64,000 nt of DNA from Bacteroidota bacterium (lineage in GTDB: Bacteria > Bacteroidota > Bacteroidia > Chitinophagales > BACL12): NCBI GenBank assembly GCA_016718035.1, contig JADKEK010000003.1:487323-551322 (forward strand), given 5' to 3'. A program made the position numbers and the translations under genes. Of the stretch, positions 1 to 8,695 are shown in pieces. The notes under the pieces are model-generated. The model worked only from the letters and a program-made list of their open reading frames with translations. It had not been told where the DNA came from and searched no databases. The stretch's first letter is position 1. Every line of letters begins with the position of its first letter.

Positions 1-2
1 CC

Positions 3-461
3 GGCGAAAAAGTTATGCAAAAGAAAACAACTTCAGCTGCCAATTTCATTAAATCAATTACAATACCATTAACAGCAACACCGGGTAATACTCGTATGAG
101 AATTATTTCAAAATTTGGAGGTTATCCTAATCCATGTGAAAGTTTTGCTACAGGTGAGGTTGAAGATTATACGATTAATATTTTACCTGCATTAGCATCC
201 GCCACAACACAGGAATTCGAAATGCTTGTATTTCCAAATCCTGCATCTACCCAACTCCAGGTAAAATACTCCCACTCAACAGGTGATGGTGTTTCGATTG
301 ATGTTTTTGATTTAACCGGTAAACAATATTTTGCCGAAAAAATTAATGCGCAAAGTGGCAGTATTGAAATTAATCTAACCGGTTTATCTAGTGGTATTTA
401 TCTCATTAAAATAACCCAAGAAAATGGTAATTCATCAATAAAGCACTTTGTAAAAATGTAA
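3..461 (+). CDS. C-terminal part of a GEVED-domain, T9SS type A secreted protein (5' truncated)
   Basis: The frame is already open at the window edge, so this is the end of a longer gene; the ATG at 15 is internal. The visible protein contains the motif GEVEDYTINI, which defines the GEVED domain found in Bacteroidota extracellular proteins. A type A T9SS sorting domain of about 75 residues follows, with the motif VFPNPAS, a central block FDLTGK and an ending LSSGIYLIKI...KHFVKM. Family knowledge: such tails direct export across the outer membrane by the type IX secretion system and are cleaved there. The missing N-terminus would hold the signal peptide and any catalytic domain, so the function is unknown. 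The gene at 34864-35721 has the same GEVED plus type A layout and may be a paralogue. Confidence 0.85.
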   Translation, partial: GEKVMQKKTTSAANFIKSITIPLTATPGNTRMRIISKFGGYPNPCESFATGEVEDYTINILPALASATTQEFEMLVFPNPASTQLQVKYSHSTGDGVSIDVFDLTGKQYFAEKINAQSGSIEINLTGLSSGIYLIKITQENGNSSIKHFVKM

Positions 462-562
462 ATTAAGTTTGAATTTTAAATTTAACCGAACTAAAGTTAT
501 AAATCCATCTTATAAAACTTTTAAACAAAATCTGTCGTATATTTATCCATAACAAACCATAT

Positions 563-1327
563 ATGCGACCGATTTTATTGATTTGTATTATTGCTTTATC
601 TACCAGCTGCACCCTACCTTCTTGCAGAACCATTTCAGGGTTGGAAACAGATTCGCAACCATTTACCCATGAACAATGGACTAACCTGTTGCAAAAACAT
701 GTGAACGCAGATGGTTGGGTTAATTATGAGGGATTTATAAAGGACAGCTTACAACTCAACAATTACCTGCAACAAATCGAGTCAAATTATCCCAACGAAA
801 AAAATTGGAGCAGAGAACAAATATTAGCCTATTGGATAAATGCCTATAATGCCTACACAGTGCAAATTGTAATACGCAATTATCCTGTTGCCAGTATTAA
901 AGATATTAAGCCCGGCGTCGCATTTCTTAATTCTGTTTGGGATATCAAATTTATTACTATTGAAGGTGAACAACTCGACCTCAATAATATCGAACACAAT
1001 ATTTTGCGCAAAATGAACGAACCTAGAATCCATTTTGCCGTTAACTGCGCCAGTTATTCCTGCCCAAAACTTCTCAATACAGCCTACGAAGCAGCTACAA
1101 TTGACAATCAGCTCAATCAACAGGCCATAGATTTTATTAACGACCCCAAACGCAACGTCATAACTGCCGAAAAGGCTGATGTAAGTAGCATTTTTAACTG
1201 GTTTACCGGCGACTTCACTAATGATGGCTCGTTGAAAGATTTCTTAAACAAATACAGTAAAGTGCCAATAGCCGAAAATACCGGAATTAACTTTTTGGAA
1301 TACAACTGGAATTTGAATAAGCAATAA
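563..1327 (+). CDS. DUF547 domain putative lipoprotein
   Basis: This 254-residue protein has a short hydrophobic leader ending in ALSTSC, so Cys16 is a likely lipidation site and the protein probably sits in the periplasm or outer-membrane inner leaflet. The body matches the DUF547 family: VNYEGF near residue 55, the block LAYWINAYNAYTVQ near residue 90, and a cysteine-containing HFAVNCASYSCP near residue 155. DUF547 proteins are widespread with no established activity. It stands alone: 101 bases from the upstream stop and 155 bases from the next gene. The first ATG gives a normal signal sequence and is chosen as start. Confidence 0.85.
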   Translation: MRPILLICIIALSTSCTLPSCRTISGLETDSQPFTHEQWTNLLQKHVNADGWVNYEGFIKDSLQLNNYLQQIESNYPNEKNWSREQILAYWINAYNAYTVQIVIRNYPVASIKDIKPGVAFLNSVWDIKFITIEGEQLDLNNIEHNILRKMNEPRIHFAVNCASYSCPKLLNTAYEAATIDNQLNQQAIDFINDPKRNVITAEKADVSSIFNWFTGDFTNDGSLKDFLNKYSKVPIAENTGINFLEYNWNLNKQ

Positions 1328-1482
1328 TACATTTTCTTATTGCTATGAAAATTACACGAAACAATTTGGTAATTTTAAACTAACTCAAATACAATTAACG
1401 TTTTTTATGAAATAAGTCGGAACTATTCATATTTTGTTCTTATTTTCATAGTTCATTCGTTTTACTTTCGCAGCCACTATCT

Positions 1483-2820
1483 ATGCATATTGTAATAATT
1501 GGAAATGGAATTACCGGAATAACCGCAGCACGAACAATCCGTAAACATTCGGATCATGAAATAACTGTTGTATCCGGAGAAACAGATTATTTTTTTAGCA
1601 GAACTGCACTCATGTATATTTACATGGGGCATATGCAGTTTAAAGACACGCAACCATATGAGCCCTGGTTTTGGACAAAGAACAGGATAAATCTCAAACG
1701 CGCTTGGGTTAAAACCATAGATACTCAAAACAAGCAGCTGTTGTTTAGTAACGATGATCGCATGCCTTACGATAAATTACTAATTGCCTCAGGAGCCAAA
1801 CCAAACAAATTTGGCTGGCCGGGTCAGGATTTAATTGGTGTGCAGGGACTATATAGCTACCAGGACCTGGAAGAACTGGAAAAAAATACTGCCAATGGCA
1901 TTAACCGTGCTGTTATTGTTGGTGGCGGTTTAATAGGCATGGAAATGGCTGAAATGTTGCATTCCCGCCATTATCCGGTTACATTTCTAGTAAGGGAAAG
2001 CAGTTATTGGAATAATATTTTACCTGAACAAGAATCGCAACTTATTACCCGACATATTCGTGAACATGGATTTGACCTCAGGCTAAATGAAACACTAAAA
2101 GAAATAAAAGGTGATGCCAACGGAAAAGTAACTTCAATAATTACAGGAAGTGGAGAAGAAATAGCCTGTCAGGTAGTTGGACTCACTGCAGGTGTTTCGC
2201 CAAATATTGCCTTTTTAAAAGATACCGAAATAAAAACAGACAAAGGTGTGGTGATTAACCAGCACATGCACACCAATGTTGAAGATATTTATGCCGCCGG
2301 CGATTGTGCACAATTTCAGCATGCACTACCCGACAGACGTGTAATTGAACAAGTTTGGTATACCGGAAAACTCCAGGGTGAAGCAGCAGCGTTTAACATG
2401 TTGGGGCACGACAAAATGTACGAACCCGGGTTTTGGTTTAATAGTGCAAAATTTTTAGACATCGAGTATCAAACTTATGGTACGGTATTAAATACTTTGC
2501 GAGAAGGGGAAACAGAATTTTATTGGGAAAGTGATGACCATCAAAAATGTGTGCATGTTGTATATCGTGAAAGTGATCACCTATTTATTGGTATAAATGT
2601 TTTTGGTATCAGAATGCGTCACGAAATATTTAATCGCTGGTTGTTAGAAAAACAAAAAGTTGAACATATTATTTCGCATTTAAGTGCTGCCAATTTCGAC
2701 CCGGAATTTTTCAAACCTTTTGAGCAGGAAATAATTAATGCATGGAACAATCAATATCCGGCAAATACCATTCAATTAAAAGCAAAATCAGCATTTACTA
2801 AACTCATTTTCGGCAATTAA
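1483..2820 (+). CDS. FAD-dependent pyridine nucleotide-disulphide oxidoreductase family protein
   Basis: This 445-residue flavoprotein has an N-terminal dinucleotide fold (GNGITG, residues 7-12), a second NAD(P)-binding fold (VGGGLIG around 146-151) and the FAD-contacting motif AAGDCA near 271. It matches the NADH oxidase / nitrite reductase large-subunit / rubredoxin reductase branch of the family. The redox-active CxxxxC pair of true disulphide reductases is not visible, so electrons probably pass straight from NAD(P)H through FAD to a protein partner. The next gene, 48 bases downstream on the same strand, encodes a membrane polyferredoxin. I infer that the two form one electron-transfer module, but the final acceptor cannot be read from sequence. 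Confidence 0.85.
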   Translation: MHIVIIGNGITGITAARTIRKHSDHEITVVSGETDYFFSRTALMYIYMGHMQFKDTQPYEPWFWTKNRINLKRAWVKTIDTQNKQLLFSNDDRMPYDKLLIASGAKPNKFGWPGQDLIGVQGLYSYQDLEELEKNTANGINRAVIVGGGLIGMEMAEMLHSRHYPVTFLVRESSYWNNILPEQESQLITRHIREHGFDLRLNETLKEIKGDANGKVTSIITGSGEEIACQVVGLTAGVSPNIAFLKDTEIKTDKGVVINQHMHTNVEDIYAAGDCAQFQHALPDRRVIEQVWYTGKLQGEAAAFNMLGHDKMYEPGFWFNSAKFLDIEYQTYGTVLNTLREGETEFYWESDDHQKCVHVVYRESDHLFIGINVFGIRMRHEIFNRWLLEKQKVEHIISHLSAANFDPEFFKPFEQEIINAWNNQYPANTIQLKAKSAFTKLIFGN

Positions 2821-2868
2821 CGCTGAAGTTTTTTTATCACAATTCATCGTTAATCAAAATTTACTAAA

Positions 2869-4242
2869 ATGTCACAGGCAAACAATAGTTTATCATTATC
2901 GAATCCGCATCCTGCCAATTTTAACGCCAAACAAAAAACCGGCTTAGCCATTACAGGCTTGGGTTTACTGGCGTTTTTTATGGCTTGGGCTGGTGCTGCC
3001 AATCAACAGCCGCTAATATTTTTAATTATCACGCTGGTGTGTTTTTTTGGCGGTGGCATATTGTTTACCATTGGCTCGTATGGACATCTCCCGAAGGGAA
3101 TAAAAAATAACCGTACCATGTTTACCTCTATTTCATCACGAGGAGCATTAGCATGGATAAGTGGTGTAGTAATTACCGGATTTTATATTTTATTGTATTG
3201 GCGAGATTTCTGGAAAGAATTATTTGGTGCCGATTTATTTATTGGGTTGGTGAATTTATTTAATCCGCTCAGTTTATTGTTGCGCAATACAAAAGCCGAT
3301 CAATGGTTTGTATATGGAACATTATATACTGTTGCTGTATTAGTTATGGGATTTAAATTTATTTATAAATATCGCCATAATCGTTATCAGCAAATACGTA
3401 CCACTTCTGTAATGTTTTTTCAATTGGGTTTTGCCTGGTTGCTGCCGGGAATTATGAAAGCATTGTATAATTATGAACCCTATTTAACTTATTTCTGGCC
3501 ATTAGATTATGATGCCATTTTCCCAACCACATTAAGTTATTTCCAAACACAGGGTGCTTTTGGTATGTTTTTCATTTTCTGGGGTTTGGTGATGACATTT
3601 GTAGCAACACCATTATTAACCTACTTTTTTGGCAAACGATGGTATTGCAGTTGGGTATGCGGATGTGGTGGTTTAGCCGAAACTGCAGGAGACCCTTTTC
3701 GTCACCTCAGCGACAAATCCATGAAGGCCTGGAAAATTGAAAGATGGTTGATTCATAGCGTTTTGGCAGCCATAATTATAATAACCGTGTTATTATTGGT
3801 AGATAATGGCTTTAAAAATAATTTATTAGGCGGTGCCGCTAAAGATATTGCCAAGGGCTACAGTTTCGTGATAGGAATGGTGTTTAGCGGGGTAGTCGGG
3901 GTTGGATTTTACCCAATAATGGGCAGCAGGGTATGGTGTCGTTTCGGATGCCCGATGGCTGCTTACATGGGACTAATTCAGCGATTTAAATCACGGTTTA
4001 GAATAACTACAAACGGCGCCCAGTGTATATCCTGTGGCAATTGCTCCACCTATTGCGAAATGGGCATAGATGTGCGCGCTTACGCCCAAAAAGGGCAAAA
4101 TATAGTGCGGGCCAGCTGCGTTGGCTGTGGCGTATGTTCGGCAGTTTGTCCTCGCGGTGTACTCAAACTCGAAAACGGTCCGGACAACACAAAACGCACC
4201 GAATTCTTGTTTACTTCTGAAGATTTAAAAATTCTCTCTTAA
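2869..4242 (+). CDS. Membrane 4Fe-4S polyferredoxin (NapH/CcoG-like)
   Basis: This 457-residue protein has an N-terminal half with several hydrophobic helices, then a C-x3-C-x-C cluster at Cys260/264/266, a CRFGCP motif at Cys357/361, and two complete C-x2-C-x2-C-x3-C ferredoxin clusters at Cys386-396 and Cys417-427 (the second followed by Pro). This layout is that of NapH/CcoG-type membrane iron-sulphur proteins, which pass electrons between the quinone pool and periplasmic or cytoplasmic partners. It follows the FAD oxidoreductase gene by 48 bases and is probably cotranscribed. CcoG would normally neighbour ccoNOP, which is not seen here, so the cognate pathway is open. Confidence 0.85.
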   Translation: MSQANNSLSLSNPHPANFNAKQKTGLAITGLGLLAFFMAWAGAANQQPLIFLIITLVCFFGGGILFTIGSYGHLPKGIKNNRTMFTSISSRGALAWISGVVITGFYILLYWRDFWKELFGADLFIGLVNLFNPLSLLLRNTKADQWFVYGTLYTVAVLVMGFKFIYKYRHNRYQQIRTTSVMFFQLGFAWLLPGIMKALYNYEPYLTYFWPLDYDAIFPTTLSYFQTQGAFGMFFIFWGLVMTFVATPLLTYFFGKRWYCSWVCGCGGLAETAGDPFRHLSDKSMKAWKIERWLIHSVLAAIIIITVLLLVDNGFKNNLLGGAAKDIAKGYSFVIGMVFSGVVGVGFYPIMGSRVWCRFGCPMAAYMGLIQRFKSRFRITTNGAQCISCGNCSTYCEMGIDVRAYAQKGQNIVRASCVGCGVCSAVCPRGVLKLENGPDNTKRTEFLFTSEDLKILS

Positions 4243-4314
4243 CATTATTTAAATATCATTTACAATTGACGTAATTTTGTGCACTTTTTCAGGGGTGGCA
4301 GCTCAAAGTTTAAC

Positions 4315-5007
4315 ATGCAGAAAATCAGCGTAATCATACCGGTTTTTAACGAAAGCGGTTCGATTGGACATGTTTTAAAAGACATACCTGCAGATTTGGT
4401 GACAGAAGTAATAGTGGTGAACAATGGTTCTACCGATAATACTGCTGAAATTGCCAAAACAATGGGTGCCACTGTGTTGTTGGAACAAAGAAAAGGTTAT
4501 GGGTCGGCGTGTTTAAAGGGAATAAATTACCTAAAACAAAAGCCCTTAGCTGAGCAACCTGAAATTGTAGTGTTCATTGACGGTGATTATTCCGACTATC
4601 CGGAGCAAATGCGAGCACTTGTTCAACCAGTTATCAACGGTGATGCCGTTATGGTTATTGGCAGCAGAGCAAGGGGAAAACGCATAAAAGGATCTATGGC
4701 ACCACAACAAATTTTTGGTAACTGGCTGGCAACAACCCTTATCAAACTCTTGTTTGGCGCACGTTTCAGCGATCTGGGGCCGTTCAGAGCCATAACCTGG
4801 GCAACCCTGTTGGACCTGAATATGCAAGATACCAATTACGGATGGACGGTAGAAATGCAGATTAAAGTGGCAAAAAAGAAATTACGATTTACAGAAATTG
4901 CCGTAGATTACAGACCGAGAATAGGCGTTTCGAAAATCACAGGCACCGTTAAAGGCACAATCATGGCTGGTTATAAAATTATAACTACCATTTTTAAATA
5001 TTATTGA
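4315..5007 (+). CDS. Family 2 glycosyltransferase (dolichyl-phosphate mannosyltransferase-like)
   Basis: The 230-residue protein starts MQKISVIIPVFNESGS, the classic GT2 opening, and has the nucleotide/metal-binding DGD motif at residues 89-91. Its length and the lack of a C-terminal membrane domain fit soluble polyprenyl-phosphate sugar transferases of the DPM1/WcaA type that work at the inner leaflet. A longer in-frame GTG start at 4279 exists, but the ATG at 4315 begins exactly at the conserved fold and is preferred. A TAATTTTG box at 4272-4279 could serve as its -7 element. It begins a run of three glycosyltransferase genes. The natural pathway is a membrane glycolipid or surface glycan (inference). 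Confidence 0.85.
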   Translation: MQKISVIIPVFNESGSIGHVLKDIPADLVTEVIVVNNGSTDNTAEIAKTMGATVLLEQRKGYGSACLKGINYLKQKPLAEQPEIVVFIDGDYSDYPEQMRALVQPVINGDAVMVIGSRARGKRIKGSMAPQQIFGNWLATTLIKLLFGARFSDLGPFRAITWATLLDLNMQDTNYGWTVEMQIKVAKKKLRFTEIAVDYRPRIGVSKITGTVKGTIMAGYKIITTIFKYY

Positions 5008-5022
5008 ACCTAACCGATTGAC

Positions 5023-6500
5023 ATGTCAATCACTATAATAGTAATTTATACCATAGCCATTACCCTGCTGTTCTTTTACTGCATAATGCAGTTAAGTCTG
5101 GCCATTCATTACATCAAGTTCAAGAGAAACCTGAAAAAGGAAGAAACAATTTTTACTATTCCTGAATCAGAGTATCCCTATGTTACCGTGCAATTGCCGG
5201 TGTTCAACGAATTGTATGTAGTGGAACGTTTAATCGATGCTATTGCTGCATTCGATTACCCTGCTGATAAACTAGAAATCCAGTTACTCGACGATTCAAC
5301 AGACGAAAGTTTTGAAATTGCGCGTAAAAAAGTGGATTACTATCACCAGCGTGGTATAGATATTAAACAAATTCGTCGCCCAGAACGCAAAGGTTTCAAA
5401 GCCGGTGCCCTCGAATATGGTTTAAGAGAAGCAAAAGGTGAGTATGTGGCTATTTTTGACGCAGACTTTGTTCCTTTTCCTGATTTCCTCAAAAAAACTA
5501 TCCCTCACTTTTTATTGGACGACAAAATTGGTGTTGTTCAGGCAAAATGGGATCACCTCAATAAAGATTATAGCATCCTGACCAAAATGCAGGCTTTTGC
5601 CCTCGATATGCATTTTACTATTGAGCAACAAGGCCGTAATGCTGCCGGTTACTTTATTAATTTTAACGGCACTGCAGGTGTTTGGCGCAAAGCCACTATT
5701 GAAGATGCAGGTGGCTGGAAAGCAGATACGTTAACTGAAGATCTTGACCTCAGCTATCGCGCACAATTAAAAGGATGGAAATTTAGTACGTTGAAAATGT
5801 AGTTGCTCCGGCCGAATTACCAACCGATATGAATGCGTTAAAATCACAGCAATTCCGTTGGAACAAAGGTGGTGCCGAAACAGCTAAAAAAATTGGCTTA
5901 CGTGTTATTAATGCCGAATTACCGCTGCGTATTAAATTACACGCTGTTGCTCACTTATTTAATACCACCAATTATATTTTTATTTTAATAACAGCCATAT
6001 TAAGTGTTCCGCTGTTGTTTATTAAAAATCAGGTGATTGATTTTAACTATTTCAAATACGCCAGTATTTTCTTAATGGGTTCTATTGCTATTGCTTACGC
6101 ATATTATATTTCCACTTTACAACGTGAAAAAACAATGCGTAAAACTTTAAGCGTGTATATTACCCGTTTCCCAATATTTTTAGCCATTACAATGGGTATG
6201 AGCTTACACAATGCCTGGGCAGTTTTTCGTGGCTGGTTAGGTCAGCAAACTGCATTTGTGCGCACACCTAAGTTCAATATTGTGAATGGAAAAGATATCT
6301 GGAAAAATAAAAAATACACCGCATCTAAAATAAGTCCTATTGTTTACCTCGAGGGATTATTCAGTCTCTATTTCCTTTCAGGAATCATCATGGGATTTTA
6401 TTATGAGGATTATGGTTTATTACCTTTCCACATGCTGGCTTTCTCAGGTTTCGCATTAATTTTCTATTTTTCGCTGAAACATTCAAAGCTCAACTCGTAA
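5023..6500 (+). pseudogene. Cellulose-synthase-like GT2 membrane glycosyltransferase, split by a 1-base frameshift
   Basis: Two frames together encode one processive-type GT2 enzyme of about 490 residues. Frame one (5023-5802) carries an N-terminal membrane helix and the catalytic DDS (90-92), DAD (146-148) and TED (238-240) motifs. Frame two continues without overlap in homology from about 5787, supplies QQFRW, the Q-x-x-R-W motif, and ends with several membrane helices at 6500. Homology jumps at 5785-5787: WKF in frame one continues as YVENVVAPAELP in frame two, so one base is missing between 5785 and 5787. Frame two has a TAG at 5784-5786, so no wider overlap exists. As read, the first product (259 aa) lacks the acceptor-site motif and would be inactive. 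This is either a genuine lesion or an assembly error. Flanking glycosyltransferases are intact. Confidence 0.8.
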
Positions 6501-6503
6501 AAA

Positions 6504-7853
6504 ATGAACAAAACAACAATCACCGGAAACTGGAGATTTGTTGTTTATGTGTTGTTTGCAACTTTGTTTTTGCTGATTAACTACAGCACTCAACGAACCG
6601 ACTTCATTCAACTCATCAGCCTGTATTGCTGTGCATTTGGTTTATATGTAATCATTTATAAATATTGGAATACCGATGTACTAATCAATGAAGGCAAATG
6701 GTTGGGAATAGCCATACGTTTTTCGATTTTATTTAGCATGCCCAATTTAACTGATGATTTTTATCGGTTTATCTGGGATGGCCATCTCACCATCAATCAT
6801 ATCAACCCTTATGCTTATACACCTGATATGGTGAAAGCACAAAATTATTTAGGTGCAGATAACATGGTACTCAATGATAGTTTATATCAAAGCCTGAATT
6901 CAAGACCATATTTTACCATCTACCCTCCTATCAGTCAATTCCTGTTTTCAGTATCAGCGCATTTATCCGGAGGGCACCTGTTGCTCAATCAAATCATTCT
7001 GAAATTATTTATCTTTTTATTTGAAGTGGGTAGTGTATTATTAATACCTAAAATATTACAGCAATTACGATTAAGCTCTCATTTACAATTGTTGTACACA
7101 TTAAATCCTTTAGTAATTCTGGAGCTGACCGGGAATTTACATTTTGAAGCAGTAATGATTTTCTTTTTATTACTGGCTATTTACTTTATTAATAAACAGC
7201 AACTTACCTTTTCAGCTATCGCTTTTGGGTTTGCAATTGGAGCAAAGTTATGGCCAATTATGCTTATGCCTTTGTTGTTTAAAAAGCTGGGGTTCAAACA
7301 AACTATTTTCTATAGCACCATAAGTGGTTTGGTGAGCGTTGTTGTTTTATTCCCCATGTTGCAGCAATATGCAAATATCTTCTCCAGTTTAAATCTGTAC
7401 TTCCAGCAATTTGAATTTAATGGTTCGGTGTATTATTTATTGCGATGGATAATTAACAAGGATGAACATTTTGAAACCTTTGAATTAATGCGCAGGCTGC
7501 TACCTGTATTTACGGTTGTGGCAATTAGTATGCTGAGTTATTTTTATACGAAAGATAAATTTATTGGTGCCTTACAAATTACATTTTCTATTTATTGTTT
7601 GTTTGCCACTACTATGCATCCATGGTATATTACACCACTAATTATGTTGAGTGTTTTTTCCGGTTACCGATATGCTATTGTGTGGTCGCTGCTTATTTAT
7701 TTTACTTACATTACTTATATCGACATCACTTATCCGGAGAATTATTTTGTGGTGGTGATGGAGTATTTAGTTGTAATTGGGTTTTGTTTGTTTGAGGTTT
7801 TTATTTTACCGGGAAGGCGGGGAGAAGGGAAGTTTCGGGAAGAAATTCAATGA
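6504..7853 (+). CDS. GT-C type polytopic membrane glycosyltransferase
   Basis: This 449-residue protein is almost entirely hydrophobic, with about ten or more predicted membrane helices. An acidic luminal-loop motif DDFYRFIWDG begins at Asp84; paired acidic residues after the first helices are the hallmark of GT-C fold enzymes that use polyprenyl-phosphate sugars, as in alpha-1,6-mannosyltransferase-like (MptA/B) proteins. A second loop motif NPYAYTPD follows. It starts 3 bases after the frameshifted GT2 gene and ends overlapping the convergent gene by 7 bases. With the DPM1-like GT2 upstream it suggests that a lipid-linked sugar is made and then used. Substrate unknown. Confidence 0.75.
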   Translation: MNKTTITGNWRFVVYVLFATLFLLINYSTQRTDFIQLISLYCCAFGLYVIIYKYWNTDVLINEGKWLGIAIRFSILFSMPNLTDDFYRFIWDGHLTINHINPYAYTPDMVKAQNYLGADNMVLNDSLYQSLNSRPYFTIYPPISQFLFSVSAHLSGGHLLLNQIILKLFIFLFEVGSVLLIPKILQQLRLSSHLQLLYTLNPLVILELTGNLHFEAVMIFFLLLAIYFINKQQLTFSAIAFGFAIGAKLWPIMLMPLLFKKLGFKQTIFYSTISGLVSVVVLFPMLQQYANIFSSLNLYFQQFEFNGSVYYLLRWIINKDEHFETFELMRRLLPVFTVVAISMLSYFYTKDKFIGALQITFSIYCLFATTMHPWYITPLIMLSVFSGYRYAIVWSLLIYFTYITYIDITYPENYFVVVMEYLVVIGFCLFEVFILPGRRGEGKFREEIQ

Positions 7854-8593
7854 TGATATATTGAACAGGATACGAAGTTATTTAGTACTTCGTCGTTTTC
7901 AATAAATAGATAGCTGCTTGAAAGTGGATAATAAATGGCCAATTGGTTTGGTTGTACATTTTCTTCAATTAATTTATTAATTATTACCACTGCTCTATTA
8001 AATTTCAAATCACGATTTGAAGCTTCAACTCCCAATGGAGAACAATGACCGGTAACATATGCAAGTGTTCCATTTTGATTTTTTAGAAAATCTGCAATAA
8101 ATTTTATGGGCACCAAATTATCTTGACCTTCAACTATCTCTGCTGTATTAAATTGAAAATAAATATATGGCAGAATTACATTGTCTGTTAAATGTTTTCT
8201 GCGATTCACAAGCGTGTTTAATAGTTTAATTGTATCGTAATTAATCGAAGCATGATTATTCAAACAAGGCTCCGCATCTTCAAAGTCCAACACTCCATCA
8301 CCATCACTATCAACAGCCACGCCATTGGAATCAACAGGAGCAAGTGCAGGTGTATTTAATTGTAAGTCGAAAACATTATACACACCATCTGCATCATCGT
8401 CATTAAAATAGGTTTCGGGTTTAAATTGGGTGATTTCGCAACTGCTGCAATAGGGAGTATAGGCAGCTTCTTGTTTATGTTTTTTATGTTTAAATAACGA
8501 CCGTTTTGTTTTAACGGTATCGTTCGGAATAGATTGTGCTGAGAGCAATAAAGCTGAAATGAGAAAATAACACAGCAGGCTGAACTGTTTCAT
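7847..8593 (-). CDS. Divergent OmpA-like protein with thrombospondin type 3 calcium repeats
   Basis: This 248-residue protein has a signal peptide ending LLLSAQ, a lysine/histidine-rich stretch (KHKKHKQ) near 35-42, aspartate-rich type 3 repeats (DDDADGVYN, DSDGDGVLDFEDAEP) at about 65-105, and an OmpA-like C-terminal half. The last part keeps a trace of the peptidoglycan-binding signature: GH in VTGHCSPLG and N-x2-L-x3-RA in NRDLKFNRA, but the usual GHTD aspartate is replaced by Cys. It looks like a shortened relative of the gene just upstream (8696-10306), without the beta-barrel. A strong terminator at 8642-8671 separates the two genes. Confidence 0.75.
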   Translation of the reverse strand: MKQFSLLCYFLISALLLSAQSIPNDTVKTKRSLFKHKKHKQEAAYTPYCSSCEITQFKPETYFNDDDADGVYNVFDLQLNTPALAPVDSNGVAVDSDGDGVLDFEDAEPCLNNHASINYDTIKLLNTLVNRRKHLTDNVILPYIYFQFNTAEIVEGQDNLVPIKFIADFLKNQNGTLAYVTGHCSPLGVEASNRDLKFNRAVVIINKLIEENVQPNQLAIYYPLSSSYLFIENDEVLNNFVSCSIYHH

Positions 8594-8641
8594 GCTTTAC
8601 GAATATACTGTGAAATAAACATTTGGGAAACTAAAGTACAT

Positions 8642-8671
8642 AAAAAAAGGGGTGGATTGCTCCACCCCTTT
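8642..8671 (-). terminator. Intrinsic terminator after the OmpA-family gene
   Basis: A perfect 11-bp stem (AAAGGGGTGGA / TCCACCCCTTT, loop TTGC) is followed on the minus strand by a T-run. It ends the transcript of the 8696-10306 gene. Confidence 0.85.
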
Positions 8672-8695
8672 GGCTGTCATGATTATATGTATATA

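Noticed and set aside
5785..5802. Programmed -1 frameshift in the GT2 gene
   Set aside because: No slippery heptamer of the form X XXY YYZ is present in the short overlap; a simple one-base deletion explains it better.
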